Position numbers and translations under genes: made by a program. Under the pieces are notes generated by a model. The model was not told the origin of the DNA, made no database searches, and was given only the letters and a program-made list of their open reading frames with translations. DNA of 64,000 nucleotides, taken from Limnohabitans sp. DM1 (GTDB taxonomy: Bacteria > Pseudomonadota > Gammaproteobacteria > Burkholderiales > Burkholderiaceae_C). Where the stretch lies: the NCBI RefSeq assembly GCF_001269385.1, contig NZ_CXOO01000025.1, forward strand, positions 101 through 64,100, written 5' to 3'. Below, piece after piece: positions 1 to 9,524 of the stretch (the stretch's first letter is position 1; each line of letters opens with the position of its first letter).

Positions 1-1
1 C

Positions 2-268
2 GTGTTGCCGCATGTGGCGCAGAACCAATCAGGGCGTAAATCGGCCGTACCCGATGCAGTGGCCGACAGTGAGGGTTACGCCATGTCGCGGGAAAAACGC
101 AAGCGCATCGAACAAGGCTTTGGTTGGGCTAAGACTGTGGGCCACATGCGCCAGGTGTTGGTGCGAGGTTTGGAGAAAGTCGATCAGATGTTTGTGCTGA
201 CGATGACGGCCTACAACCTCACGCGACTGCGCACGCTGGAACAGGTGCGTCTGCAAGGTGCCCGATGA
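2..268 (+). CDS. IS5-family transposase, C-terminal part only (runs off the left edge)
   Basis: The frame is open at the window edge, so only the last ~88 residues are visible. They carry the C-terminal part of a DDE transposase: REKRKRIEQGFGWAK contains the R-x3-E-x6-K pattern that holds the third catalytic acidic residue in IS5-group enzymes, followed by a helix ending in AYNLTRL. The stop is at 266-268. The enzyme would cut and join the ends of its own element. The downstream IS end could not be placed exactly; it should lie within about 130 bp after the stop, where the neighbouring lipoprotein gene breaks off. Family assignment rests on the motif only, and the N-terminal half cannot be judged. 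Confidence 0.72.
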   Translation: MLPHVAQNQSGRKSAVPDAVADSEGYAMSREKRKRIEQGFGWAKTVGHMRQVLVRGLEKVDQMFVLTMTAYNLTRLRTLEQVRLQGAR

Positions 269-389
269 GCGAAAAAAGCAGGGATAGGTGCGTCAAAACG
301 CGGTTTTGAAGCGTTCCAAACCACTGGAATTTCAAAATGCGAAATGAAAATCTGAAAATGCATCTTCGGGGCAAGGTGGCCCCTCTGAA

Positions 390-1371
390 TCGTTGAGTAG
401 TTCAGCAGCCTGATAGACCCTGTCGATGAAGGCAAACCAGAATCAATAACCAGTGTTTTGGTATTAAATGTATTTTGTTGATTCAATGAATAATTAGATA
501 CACCAATTCCAAATTCAGTCGTTTTACCTAAAGCACCAGCGAGATGGTAAACGGTCGAATAAAGAATGCGCAAAATATTCGTGGAACTAATTTGATTCGA
601 TGAATAGCCAACTGGATTTAACCCAGAGTTAACCAAGCTTCCCCAACTCGTTTGGGCGAGTATTTCTGAAGAATAACTTCCTGGATATGCTGCGTATGTA
701 AATACGCGCTCTGTAGGATCTTAGCCAACATAACCGGGCGTACCAAGAGTCTCGTAATGGCTGTTTTCAAGCTTGTTAATGGCAAGATAGTCAGCATGTG
801 CCTGGGCCGCTTTGTCAAGCAATGCGTTCTGAGTCATTCTTCCAAAACCACAAAGGGCGCGGTCGTCGTTGAGGCGATTGAACACAGCCACTTTTTCAGC
901 TGCATACGGATCAGTGGAAGGATAAACAGGAGCTGGCACGCTTGTGACAAGCGCAGTCCCGCCGCCACTTCCCCCAGTGGATGAACCATTGATCGTTACT
1001 TTGATGTCCTGCGTCGCAGTGCCATCACTGGATGTCACAGTCAGCGTGTCAGTGGCCACCGTAGTTGAGGACAAAGCCTGAGTAGCGGCCTTGGCGTTGT
1101 CGATCAGGTAAGTCCAAGCACCGGTGGATTCATTGAACGTGAATGTCCCATACGTACCCACAAAAGACGAGGGCGTCTTGAACACTGCTTGCCCAGCATC
1201 TGGGTCAGTGACTTTGAGCGTGCCAGACACGTAGTTGCTTGCGCCTTTAGCGGTCGAGCCGGTACTTGTGCCGCTGATTGACGCGGGAGTGTTGTTCGTG
1301 CCGCCACCACCACCACCGCAAGCGGTCAAGAAAGAAGAAACGGCCAAAGCAATGAGAGTCAAATTTTTCAT
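390..1371 (-). pseudogene. Broken lipoprotein gene with VCBS-like and CAP/SCP domains
   Basis: Starting at ATG 1371 the frame encodes a lipoprotein signal peptide (MKNLTLIALAVSSFLTACGG, Cys at residue 18, then a Gly run), a VCBS-type beta-repeat (about residues 40-130, with DPDAGQAVF and TYGTFTFNESTGAW) and the start of a CAP/SCP domain (FNRLNDDRALCGFG, then AQAHADYLA). A TAA at 721-723 stops it after GTPGYVG. The same frame then continues with DPTERVFTYAAYPG and SYSSEILAQTSW, as expected for the rest of a CAP domain, down to about position 390, where recognisable sequence ends next to the IS fragment. A nonsense codon plus 3' truncation makes it a pseudogene. An ATG further upstream (1485) exists, but it would place the lipoprotein signal internally. 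The intact family is extracytoplasmic; its function here is unknown. Confidence 0.75.
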
Positions 1372-1462
1372 GTTGAACCAACCTATGCAATTTGGATAAG
1401 CACAATTGCTGTCCTTGTTCTTAAAGATTAGCATCTTAGTAGTGGAACGCAAATCCGAATTT

Positions 1463-1975
1463 TTAAACTCGTGCGATGCGTCCAAGACGCGACAAAATCT
1501 CTAACCCCGATGGCATGGGACCGCTGTTGTCAAACACTGAGAGCGTCAATGGCAAGCCCCTCGCGGCTGAGAAAACGTCTCCCACCAATCCATCACGCTC
1601 ACTGGTCATGCCAGGCGTCCAGGCGCGACTTGTGTCCAATGCCCTTTGATTCAATCGTTCCTCGCGCATGGCCTCTTCACAGAACACCAACACGATGCTC
1701 GATCCTGGGGGAATCAATCTCAGGTGTTCGGGCGCAGCGGGGAAACCATCACACACGACACGCTCATGTTTGGATAAATCGTTGACGAGCATTTGACCGA
1801 GTTCCATAGACATGGGCGTGCCTGGCGTGACGCGCCCAATGCGGACCATCGTGCGTGGCGCATCCATTTTGGGTGTCGCGGCCACACAAAAAATCCTCGA
1901 CCAGATCCAAGAAATGGTCATACGCAGCCGTCTTGGAGACAGCCTGACCCACGCAAGGCAGACCCGGTGAGCCAA
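1463..1975 (-). other. Doubtful ORF resembling the C-terminal half of a nucleotide kinase; fills the 1372-2030 gap
   Basis: The 660 bp between the lipoprotein start and the MFS gene contain no convincing intact gene. One minus-strand frame has kinase-like texture: PGTPMSMELGQML followed by RVVCDGFPAAPEHL resembles the core of adenylate-kinase-like proteins (the DGFP motif), then IVLVFCEEAMREERL. No P-loop is present upstream, because that frame runs into the MFS gene. It may be a decayed fragment, or chance coding on the opposite strand. I cannot assign a function, and expression is unsupported. Confidence 0.25.
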
Positions 1976-2030
1976 CGTGACTCGTTGTGGGCCGTTGACG
2001 CTTTAGGATGTCTTCATCGAAAGGTTTTTG

Positions 2031-3254
2031 ATGACCCAAGCGTTTTCTGCATCCTTTAGGCGCTTGGCCTGGTCCAACCTGCTGGCGCAGTCGGCCGAGC
2101 AGCTGAGCCTGGCCGCCGTGCCCATCGTGGCGGTGCTGCTGCTGAAGGCGGGGCCCGGTGAAATTGGTTTGCTGGCCTCCATCCAATCGCTGCCGTTTTT
2201 GTTGTTGTCCATGCCGCTGGGCCTGCTGGCCGACCGCACTTCGCGCACGCGCTTGATGGCGCTCGCCGAGGCCTTGCGGGCGCTGGCTTTGCTGCTTTTG
2301 TTGGCGCTGATCGTCACGGGCCATGTGTCGATTGCGGCTTTGGCCATCATTGGTTTCATGGCGGCAGTGGGCACGGTGGCTTTCAGTGTGGCTGCGCCTT
2401 CGTTGGTGCCTGCGCTGGTGCAGGTCGAGGGTCTGGCCCGGGCCAATGGGCGGTTGGAGTTGGCGCGCAGCGCGGCGTTTGCGGCAGGCCCGGCTTTGGC
2501 GGGCGCCTTGATCGCGTGGACCGGGGCGTCGGCGGCGTTTGTGCTGTCGGGCATGTTGTCGGTGGCGGCGGTGTTGTGCTTGCGTGGCATCGTCGAACCT
2601 GCACGCGCCGCCATGCCAGCGCGCCACCCTTTGCTGGAGTTGCAAGACGGTGCCAAGTGGGTGTGGCAAAGCGATTTGCTCAGGCCCATGATGTTTTGCT
2701 CCATTGCCTGGAACATTTCCTGGTTCATGCTGCAAGCGGCCTATGTGCCCTATGCCATCCACGACCTGGGCTTGGACGCCAGTGGCGTGGGCATAACGCT
2801 GGCTTTGTATGGCGTGGGCATGATCTTGGGGGCATTGCTGGCGCCGCGTGTGGTGCGGGCCTTGCCCTTTGGGCAGGCGATTTTGCTGGGGCCTTATTTT
2901 TCGGTGCTGGCGGCAGTCACCATGGCCTTGACGCTGTTTTGGCCCCAGGGTTGGGTGGCAGCTTTGTCTTACTTTTTGTACGGTGCGGGCCCGATCCTGT
3001 GGGTCATCACCTCGACCACCTTGCGCCAGACCGTCACGCCACGCGCCATGATCGGGCGGGTCACATCCATCGTCATCGTGGCGAGCACGGGCGCACGGCC
3101 TTTAGGCGCGGCGCTGGGCGGCTTGTTGGGGGTGTATTTTCCGGCCTCGGTGAGCCTGTGGTGCGTGGTGTTGGGCTTTGGGGTGCAAGCGGTCATCATC
3201 ACCGCATCCAAGGTGCGTACGCTCAAACGCCTGCCCGATCCTTTGCCCGATTGA
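2031..3254 (+). CDS. MFS transporter (EntS/MFS_3-like)
   Basis: 407 residues with about twelve hydrophobic segments, matching the usual MFS length. The conserved loop between TM2 and TM3 reads GLLADRTSRTRLM, the classic MFS motif A (G-x3-D-R-x2-R-R/K). The arrangement resembles exporters of the MFS_3 group (EntS, drug or siderophore efflux), but the substrate cannot be told from sequence. I chose ATG 2031, preceded by an AAGG box 6 bp upstream, over the TTG just before it. It lies 26 bp upstream of the NTF2-like gene and in the same direction as the crotonase, so a three-gene operon with 3281-4622 is plausible. Confidence 0.85.
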   Translation: MTQAFSASFRRLAWSNLLAQSAEQLSLAAVPIVAVLLLKAGPGEIGLLASIQSLPFLLLSMPLGLLADRTSRTRLMALAEALRALALLLLLALIVTGHVSIAALAIIGFMAAVGTVAFSVAAPSLVPALVQVEGLARANGRLELARSAAFAAGPALAGALIAWTGASAAFVLSGMLSVAAVLCLRGIVEPARAAMPARHPLLELQDGAKWVWQSDLLRPMMFCSIAWNISWFMLQAAYVPYAIHDLGLDASGVGITLALYGVGMILGALLAPRVVRALPFGQAILLGPYFSVLAAVTMALTLFWPQGWVAALSYFLYGAGPILWVITSTTLRQTVTPRAMIGRVTSIVIVASTGARPLGAALGGLLGVYFPASVSLWCVVLGFGVQAVIITASKVRTLKRLPDPLPD

Positions 3255-3280
3255 ATTAAAAAAACGAAGGAGACCAGCGC

Positions 3281-3778
3281 ATGCATCCAGCCGAATTTGA
3301 AGAATTGCTCAAGCGTTTTTCAGCCGCTGCCGAAGCGGGTGATGGCGAGGCCTTTGCGCAGTGCTTCACGCCCGATGGCGTTTACCACGACTACATCTAC
3401 GGCGACCACACGGGCCGTGCCGACATCGCCCACATGATGAATGACTTGTTCCACCGCGATGCGGGGCCGGACTACCGTTGGGAGATGTTCGAGCCCGTGT
3501 GCAATGGGCAGGTGGCCTATGCGCGGTCTTTGTCGAGCTTCACCTCGAGGGTGCCCGAGTTTGCGGGACGGCAGGTGGTGATCGATGGCATCAGCCGCTT
3601 TGAGCTGCGTGACGGGCTGATTTGCGACTACAGCGAATCGGTCAATGGCGGCGTGGCCATGGTGCAGCTGGGGGTGGCGGCGCCGCGCCTGGAGAAGGTG
3701 CTCAAGCGCTGGAGTCAGCAGTTGATTGACCAGCCTGCGACCCAGGCATTTTTGGCCCGTGGCAAGCGCACCGTTTGA
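3281..3778 (+). CDS. NTF2-like / SnoaL-like small protein
   Basis: 165 residues, the size of a single cone-shaped NTF2/SnoaL fold. The N-terminus (FEELLKRFSAAAEAGDGEAF, then FTPDGVYHDYIYGDHTGRADI) is typical of the family: a helix followed by an acidic DGVY/H pocket segment. A good AAGGAG site lies 9 bp before ATG 3281. Members include ketosteroid isomerases, aromatic-ring dioxygenase small subunits and orphan lyases; the reaction here is unknown. Linkage to a crotonase suggests a role in breakdown of a cyclic or aromatic acid, which is inference. Confidence 0.75.
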   Translation: MHPAEFEELLKRFSAAAEAGDGEAFAQCFTPDGVYHDYIYGDHTGRADIAHMMNDLFHRDAGPDYRWEMFEPVCNGQVAYARSLSSFTSRVPEFAGRQVVIDGISRFELRDGLICDYSESVNGGVAMVQLGVAAPRLEKVLKRWSQQLIDQPATQAFLARGKRTV

Positions 3779-3809
3779 TTTGTTCAATCCTTCTTTGAAA
3801 GGCCTGGCC

Positions 3810-4622
3810 ATGAGTTTCCAAGACATCCTTTACAGCGTGGAGCACCGCATCGCGACCATCACCTTGAACCGCCCGGACAAGCTCAACGCCTGGACCGCCG
3901 TCATGGAGCGCGAGGTGCGCGAGGCCATGGACGCCGCAGCCGCTGACGAGGGCGTGCGCGCCATTGTGATCACGGGTGCAGGGCGGGGCTTTTGCGCGGG
4001 GGCCGACATGGATTTGCTCAAGGGCCTGGACCCGAGCGACATCACGGCCACCACCTGGACGCGGCCTTTTGATGTGAACCAGCGGCTGGACTACCAAACG
4101 CGTTACGGGTTTTACCCGGCGATCCCCAAGCCGGTGATTGGCATGCTCAACGGCGCAACCGCAGGCATTGGACTGGTGCACGCCTTGTATTGCGACATCC
4201 GGTTTGCGGCCGACAACGCGGTGTTCACCACCGCGTTTTCAAGGCGCGGCTTGATTGCCGAACATGGCTTGAGCTGGATGCTGCCCCGCATCGTGGGCCA
4301 CGCCAATGCGATGGACCTGCTGCTGTCGGCCCGCAAAGTGTTGGCCCCTGAAGCGCAGGCCATGGGTTTGGTCAACAAGGTGTTTGCGCCCGATGCTTTG
4401 GCCGCCGCAACTTATGCCTATGCGCGTGATTTGGTGGACAACGTGTCGCCGCGCTCGATGGCGGTGATCAAGCGCCAGCAGTACGACGCGCCGTTTCAGA
4501 CGCTGGCAGAAAACACCCGCCAGGCCAATGCTGAAATGGCCCGCAGTTTTGCGAGCGATGACTTTCGCGAAGGGGTGGCGCATTTCATGGAAAAACGCGC
4601 ACCGCAATTTACGGGCCGATGA
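3810..4622 (+). CDS. Enoyl-CoA hydratase/isomerase (crotonase) family protein
   Basis: 270 residues, the usual crotonase length. The oxyanion-hole segment ITGAGRGFCAGADMDLL (about residues 54-70) and the second segment NGATAGIGLVHALYCDIRFA are clear. The acidic site of the second catalytic Glu falls near GLIAEHGLSWMLPRIVG, which contains a Glu. ATG 3810 is preceded by GAAAGG. The protein should hydrate or isomerise an acyl-CoA; the chain is not predictable. It ends about 75 bp before a long inverted repeat (4698-4796) that probably marks the end of the transcript. Confidence 0.88.
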   Translation: MSFQDILYSVEHRIATITLNRPDKLNAWTAVMEREVREAMDAAAADEGVRAIVITGAGRGFCAGADMDLLKGLDPSDITATTWTRPFDVNQRLDYQTRYGFYPAIPKPVIGMLNGATAGIGLVHALYCDIRFAADNAVFTTAFSRRGLIAEHGLSWMLPRIVGHANAMDLLLSARKVLAPEAQAMGLVNKVFAPDALAAATYAYARDLVDNVSPRSMAVIKRQQYDAPFQTLAENTRQANAEMARSFASDDFREGVAHFMEKRAPQFTGR

Positions 4623-4697
4623 GGCTTGGTGCGGAATGTCGATTCGACTCCATCAAGCTTGAATTGCCTCTGAGTAGGTCGGCTATGTGTTTGTTTT

Positions 4698-4796
4698 TGT
4701 AGGAGCCCACCCCATGGGCGATGGTTTGCCTGGCCGGCGCAGAGCCAAATCAAGGGCGTGTGCCACGCCCATCGCCCACAGGGGTGGGCTCCTACA
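4698..4796. repeat. Long inverted repeat, REP-like (GTAGGAGCCCACCCC family)
   Basis: The left arm at 4698-4724 begins TGTAGGAGCCCACCCC and ends GGGCGATGG. The right arm at 4770-4796 is its reverse complement with one or two differences, with a 45 bp loop between. It sits in the 257 bp gap between convergent genes (crotonase and CoA transferase). It could act as a bidirectional terminator or be a mobile palindromic repeat; no T-run follows. No second copy of this type was found in the window. Confidence 0.75.
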
Positions 4797-4879
4797 AGTA
4801 TTTGTCCCTCGCCTGTCACTCAATACTTCAAGGGGCCGGTTCCATAAGGGGCAGAAGCAGGGGATTGCCCCCGCCTGAC

Positions 4880-5746
4880 TCACTTGAGCGTCATCAGCGG
4901 GATGTCTTTGGCCGCCGCCAGCTTGTCGAGCTGAGCGCGGGTCTGGCTGGCCAAGAAGGCCTCGATGGCTTGGCGTGTGGCGGGCTTGAACAGGTCTTTG
5001 ACCGGGTGGGCCAGTGGGACGCCAGCGGCTTCGCACAGGCGCTGCGCAAAATGCGGCTCCAGGGCCGCCACGGCCACTCGGCCGTTTTTGCAGGCGTAGA
5101 TGCGGTAGCCCGCGTGTGCACCGCCCACCGCGCCGTCGGGCGTGGTCATGCGCAGCTGGCGGGGCAGGGCCAGCCAGGCGGCGGCGTCGGACAGGGCCAC
5201 TTCGTGGCGCGAGCCTTTGCCTGTGGTCTTGAGCGAGATGACGGCTTTGAGTGTGGCTTCGCTGGCCATGAGCGCGCCGCCCATGTCGGCAAACAAACTC
5301 GGTGGCAGGTCCATGCCGTTGACGAGGCCCACTTCGGCCTGGTAAGTCAAGTCGTGGCCGGGAATTTCGGCCAGCGGGCCGGGTGCACCGACCACTTCGA
5401 TCAGGCTGAGTGCGGGGTATTGCTTGCGCAGGGTTTTCCAGCTCAGGCCCAGCTTGGTCAGGGCAGAGGGGCGGAATGAGGTCAGCAGCACATCGGTCTT
5501 GGGCAACAGTTTGTGCAAGGCGGCTTGTCCGGCCTCGGTTTTGAGGTCGAGTGTGTGGTGTTTCACGCCCTTGTGCATCAGCGCGTAACCGTCGGGGGTG
5601 TAGTGCTGCATGGGGTCGCCTGAAGGCGGGTTGATCTTGGTGCAGCTGGCACCCATTTGGGCCAGGCGCATCAGGGCGGCAGGACCGGGCAGGTTGAGGG
5701 CGAGGCTGACGACGCGAACGCCGCGAAGGGGTTTGGTGGATGGCAT
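4880..5746 (-). CDS. CaiB/BaiF-family CoA transferase, short form
   Basis: 288 residues; class III CoA transferases are usually 360-430. The N-terminus LRGVRVVSLALNLPGPAALMRLAQMGA is the family Rossmann start (normally D-x-x-x-x-L-A-G-P). GHDLTYQAEVGLVNGMD contains the Asp that in formyl-CoA transferase forms the acyl-enzyme, and DMGGALMAS follows as in alpha-methylacyl-CoA racemases. The C-terminal segment after KDLFKPATRQAIEAFLAS is abbreviated. It probably moves or epimerises a CoA-activated acid; the substrate is unknown. It lies 109 bp downstream of the alpha/beta hydrolase on the same strand. Confidence 0.8.
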   Translation of the reverse strand: MPSTKPLRGVRVVSLALNLPGPAALMRLAQMGASCTKINPPSGDPMQHYTPDGYALMHKGVKHHTLDLKTEAGQAALHKLLPKTDVLLTSFRPSALTKLGLSWKTLRKQYPALSLIEVVGAPGPLAEIPGHDLTYQAEVGLVNGMDLPPSLFADMGGALMASEATLKAVISLKTTGKGSRHEVALSDAAAWLALPRQLRMTTPDGAVGGAHAGYRIYACKNGRVAVAALEPHFAQRLCEAAGVPLAHPVKDLFKPATRQAIEAFLASQTRAQLDKLAAAKDIPLMTLK

Positions 5747-5855
5747 GCTGTTGATCTTGAAATTGTTGCTGCAGCATTATGTGCAAGGCGCTGACCGGGC
5801 ACTGTCACCTGTGCGGTGGGGGCGCAAGGACCGAGCCCCCACCACACGATGGGTT

Positions 5856-6665
5856 TCAAACGCCCAGATTGCGCAAGGTGGCCTCGATCGCTGCTGCGGT
5901 AGCGATGGGTTTTTCCATGGGGAAGAGGTGGGAGCCGTCGAGCATCATGATGCGGCCTTTGACGACCTGGTGGGTCAGGTCGGTGCCAGCCTGGCGCATC
6001 TCGGCCGAGTGCGTGCCGCCAATGAAGGCGGCGGGGCATTTGAGGGGTTTGCGCTTGAGCAGGCTGTCGAGTTTGTGCGGCAGGCTGTTGTAGATGGCGG
6101 TTTCGATGTCGCGGTCAAAGCTGAGCACGCGCTGGCCGCCTTCGTCGTGCGTGCCGAACTCAATGTAGTCCCGCAGCACCTGCGGGTCCCAGCGGGCAAA
6201 GGATTTTTTGTGCGCAAAGCTCTCGAGCGCAGCCTGCGCGTCGGGCCAGTGGTGGCGGCGTTTTTGGCTGATGCGCCCGGGCGAGAGGGCGCCGATCAGG
6301 GGTGTGCGTTTGGCCAGGCCCAAGGTGGTGGCCCGCCAGCCGCCCAGCACGGGCGAGTCGATCAGCACCACGCCACGCGCCAGCTCGGGGTGGCGGGCGG
6401 CGCACATGAGGCTCAAGATGCCGCCCAATGAGTGACCGACCAGGAAGGCGGGTTCGCCATCGCCTTGTTGCTCACGCGCAAAGTCGGCCAGTTGCTGCAC
6501 CAAGTTAGGCCAGTTGTTGGTGACGGGGTATTGCGGGTCGTGGCCGAATTTTTCGACGGCATGGACCTCAAAGCCGCGCTGGCGCAGGTTGTCGAACAGC
6601 ACACGGTAGGTGCTGGCCGGGAAGCTGTTGCCGTGCGAGAAGATGATGCGGGGTGGCTTCTGCAT
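5856..6665 (-). CDS. Alpha/beta hydrolase coupled to mutS
   Basis: 269 residues from ATG 6665. The oxyanion-side motif IIFSHGNSFPAS is near the N-terminus, the nucleophile elbow is VGHSLGGILSLM (about residues 80-91), and the C-terminal DGSHLFPMEKP supplies the likely catalytic His. A longer frame upstream lies inside mutS and is not used. The start lies 4 bp after the mutS stop, so translational coupling is likely. The substrate is unknown; lipases/esterases and small-ester hydrolases share this fold. Confidence 0.82.
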   Translation of the reverse strand: MQKPPRIIFSHGNSFPASTYRVLFDNLRQRGFEVHAVEKFGHDPQYPVTNNWPNLVQQLADFAREQQGDGEPAFLVGHSLGGILSLMCAARHPELARGVVLIDSPVLGGWRATTLGLAKRTPLIGALSPGRISQKRRHHWPDAQAALESFAHKKSFARWDPQVLRDYIEFGTHDEGGQRVLSFDRDIETAIYNSLPHKLDSLLKRKPLKCPAAFIGGTHSAEMRQAGTDLTHQVVKGRIMMLDGSHLFPMEKPIATAAAIEATLRNLGV

Positions 6666-6669
6666 GTGT

Positions 6670-9333
6670 TTAATGTTTGGGCAGCAGGCGCTGCAAGGCA
6701 TACAGGGCATCGAGCGCTTCACGGGGGCTGAGCGCATCGGGGTTGATTTGGGCGAGCGCCACTTCGATGGGGCTCGGGCCTGTGGCTTCGGACTCGGGCG
6801 GCGCGGCGAACAGGTCCACCTGTTGGCGGCTTTCATTGGCCCCGGCCTCCAAAGCACTCAGCGCGTGCCGTGCGTGGTTGAGCACGGCGGCAGGCATGCC
6901 CGCCAAGCGCGCCACCTGCACGCCGTAGCTTTTGCTGGCGGGGCCGGGTTGCAGCTCGTGCAAGAAGACGATGGATGCACCCGATTCGGCGGCGCTGACA
7001 TGCATGTTCACGGCGGCGGTGTGCGTGGCCGGGAATTCGGTGAGCTCGAAGTAGTGCGTGGCAAACAGCGCAAAGGCTTGTGTTTTGTTGTGCAGGTGCG
7101 TGGCGATGCCACTGGCGAGAGCCAGGCCATCAAAGGTCGATGTGCCGCGCCCAATTTCGTCCATCAGCACCAGGCTGTGCGGTGTGGCGCTGTGCAAAAT
7201 TTGCGCGGCCTCGGTCATCTCCAGCATGAAGGTCGATTGGGCGTTGGCCAGGTCGTCGGCTGCGCCGATGCGGGTGTGGATGGCGTCGATGGGCCCGAGG
7301 CGGCAGCGGCTGGCGGGCACATGGCTGCCGATGCTGGCCAAGAGCACGATCAGCGCCACCTGGCGCATGTAGGTCGATTTACCGCCCATGTTGGGGCCGG
7401 TGATGATCTGCAAGCGCTGCTTGCTGCCCAGCACCGTGTCGTTGGCGATAAAGCTCGCGCCCGACATCTGAGCCAGCCGCGCCTCGACCACCGGGTGGCG
7501 GCCTTGGCGGATTTCGATGCAAGGCTCTTTGGTGAATTCGGGGGCGCACCAGTTCAGGGTGAGCGAGCGCTCGGTCAGGGCGCACAGCACGTCCAGGCTG
7601 GCCATGGCCTGCGCCAGTGCGGTGAGCGCGGGCACAAAGGGCTGCAGTTGGTCGAGCAGGCCTTCATACAGCCACTTTTCGCGGGCCAAGGCGCGTTCTT
7701 GCGCCGACAGGGCCTTGTCTTCAAAGGTTTTCAGCTCGGGCGTGATGAAACGTTCGGCGTTTTTCAGGGTCTGGCGGCGGCGGTAGTCGTCAGGCACCTT
7801 GTCGAGTTGCCCCTGCGTGACTTCGATGTAAAAGCCATGCACCTTGTTGAACTGCACGCGCAGGTTCGCAATGCCGGTGCGCTCTTTTTCGCGGGTTTCC
7901 AGGTCGAGCAAAAACGCATCGCAGTTGGTCTGGATGCCGCGCAATTCGTCCAGCTCGGCGTCCAGGCCGTCGGCGATCACGCCGCCGTCGCGCACCAGGG
8001 CAGCGGGCTCTTCGAGCAAGGCCATTTGCAGCAGCTCGGCGCAGTTTGTGGGCGGTGTGAGCCAGCGGGCCATACCTGCCAACAAGCTGCCCGGCTCAGG
8101 CTGAAGGGCTTGCAGTTGCACCGAGAGTGCAGCCGCACGCGCCAGCGCATGGCGCAGCGCCACCAGTTCGCGCGGGCGCACCTGGCGCAGCGCGGTTCGG
8201 GCGGTGATGCGCTCCACGTCGCTCGCGCCTTTGAGCTGTTCGCGCAGGCTGCTCCAGGGACCTGAGCCACTCTCACCGCGCAATACGGCTTGGGCTTGCA
8301 GGCGGTCCCTCGCGGCTTGGCGCTCGCGCGGCGGGCTGAGCAGCCAGCTTTTGAGCAGGCGGCTGCCCATGCCGCTCATGCAGGTGTCGAGCAGGGCAAA
8401 CAATGTGGGTGAATCCGACGCGCTTTCGCCGCGCAGGGTTTGCGTCAGCTCCAGGTTGCGGCGGGTGCTGGCGGGCAGGTCAATGAGTGCGTCCGAGCGT
8501 TGCACCTGCACCCGCTGCACATGCGGCAGGCTGCGGCCTTGGGTGTGTTCGGCATAAGTGAGCAGGGCTGCAGCTGCGGCGTGTGCGTCGGCCAGCGCAT
8601 CGGCGTTCCAGGCGGCCAGCGACGCAGCTTTCAATTGCTCGAGCAGCTTGCGCTGGCCCAGGCCTGCGTCGAACTGGAAATCGGGCCGCATGGCAAAGGA
8701 CCAGCTGCCCCGGCCTGCGGTTTTGAGGCCGCGCAGTTTTTGCTCAAAGGTGGGGGTCATGCCCGCGCTGGCCAGCAGTTCGCTGGGCGCGATGCGGTCC
8801 ACCCAGTCGGCCAGCTCGTCCTGTGCACATTCGGCCAAGTGCACCACGCCTTGGGTGACGCTCAGCCACGCCAGGCCGCAGCGGTTTTTGCCCGCTTGGT
8901 GCACGGCCAGCAAAATCGCTTCGCTCTTGTCGGACAGCAGCTCGGTGTCTGTGAGGGTGCCGGGGGTGACCACGCGCACCACTTTGCGCTCGACCGGGCC
9001 TTTGGCTGTGGCCACGTCGCCCACCTGTTCGCACAGGGCCACCGATTCGCCCAGTTTGATCAGGCGGGCCAAATACGTCTCGACCGAATGAAAGGGCACG
9101 CCCGCCATGAGCACCGGCTGGCCAGCGGACTGACCCCGGCGCGTCAAGGTGATGTCGAGCAAGCCTGCGGCTTTTTCGGCGTCGGCAAAGAACAGCTCGT
9201 AAAAGTCGCCCATGCGGTAGAACACCAGCGTGTCTGGAAACTCCGCCTTGATGCCCAGGTATTGGGCCATCATGGGCGTGTGGGCTGACAGGTCGAGTGC
9301 GGGCTTTGGGGCGTGGGGGATATCGTTTTGCAT
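6670..9333 (-). CDS. mutS: DNA mismatch repair ATPase MutS
   Basis: 887 residues, close to the 850-880 typical of MutS. The N-terminal mismatch-binding domain has GDFYELFF with the Phe-x-Glu that stacks on the mispair. The ATPase domain shows Walker [14 protein letters not shown] (about residue 645), Walker [17 protein letters not shown] (about 722) and the His switch ATHYFEL. MutS recognises mismatches and loops and recruits MutL. ATG 9333 is preferred to a TTG one codon earlier. The AT-rich stretch at 9400-9460 upstream is the likely promoter area, though I could not fix -10/-35 boxes. Confidence 0.97.
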   Translation of the reverse strand: MQNDIPHAPKPALDLSAHTPMMAQYLGIKAEFPDTLVFYRMGDFYELFFADAEKAAGLLDITLTRRGQSAGQPVLMAGVPFHSVETYLARLIKLGESVALCEQVGDVATAKGPVERKVVRVVTPGTLTDTELLSDKSEAILLAVHQAGKNRCGLAWLSVTQGVVHLAECAQDELADWVDRIAPSELLASAGMTPTFEQKLRGLKTAGRGSWSFAMRPDFQFDAGLGQRKLLEQLKAASLAAWNADALADAHAAAAALLTYAEHTQGRSLPHVQRVQVQRSDALIDLPASTRRNLELTQTLRGESASDSPTLFALLDTCMSGMGSRLLKSWLLSPPRERQAARDRLQAQAVLRGESGSGPWSSLREQLKGASDVERITARTALRQVRPRELVALRHALARAAALSVQLQALQPEPGSLLAGMARWLTPPTNCAELLQMALLEEPAALVRDGGVIADGLDAELDELRGIQTNCDAFLLDLETREKERTGIANLRVQFNKVHGFYIEVTQGQLDKVPDDYRRRQTLKNAERFITPELKTFEDKALSAQERALAREKWLYEGLLDQLQPFVPALTALAQAMASLDVLCALTERSLTLNWCAPEFTKEPCIEIRQGRHPVVEARLAQMSGASFIANDTVLGSKQRLQIITGPNMGGKSTYMRQVALIVLLASIGSHVPASRCRLGPIDAIHTRIGAADDLANAQSTFMLEMTEAAQILHSATPHSLVLMDEIGRGTSTFDGLALASGIATHLHNKTQAFALFATHYFELTEFPATHTAAVNMHVSAAESGASIVFLHELQPGPASKSYGVQVARLAGMPAAVLNHARHALSALEAGANESRQQVDLFAAPPESEATGPSPIEVALAQINPDALSPREALDALYALQRLLPKH

Positions 9334-9524
9334 CAATGAGTGGCCAAATTTTTCCGCGACGGCATCAGGCTGCGCAAGAAAATATCCCGGGGATAAGGGT
9401 GATTCAGGCTGATCAAATTATCTTTAAAAATGCCAACGATAAATTTGCGGCTCAAAATTTATTGTTCCGGGGGGTCAACCCTGCACTTTGCCTGTGCTTG
9501 AAGGCCTGCAACGATCAGGCGGGT

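Noticed and set aside
6610..8265. 551-codon plus-strand frame opposite mutS
   Set aside because: Antisense to a clear MutS; composition (His/Gln/Gly-rich) is that of reverse-frame translation of a GC-rich gene.
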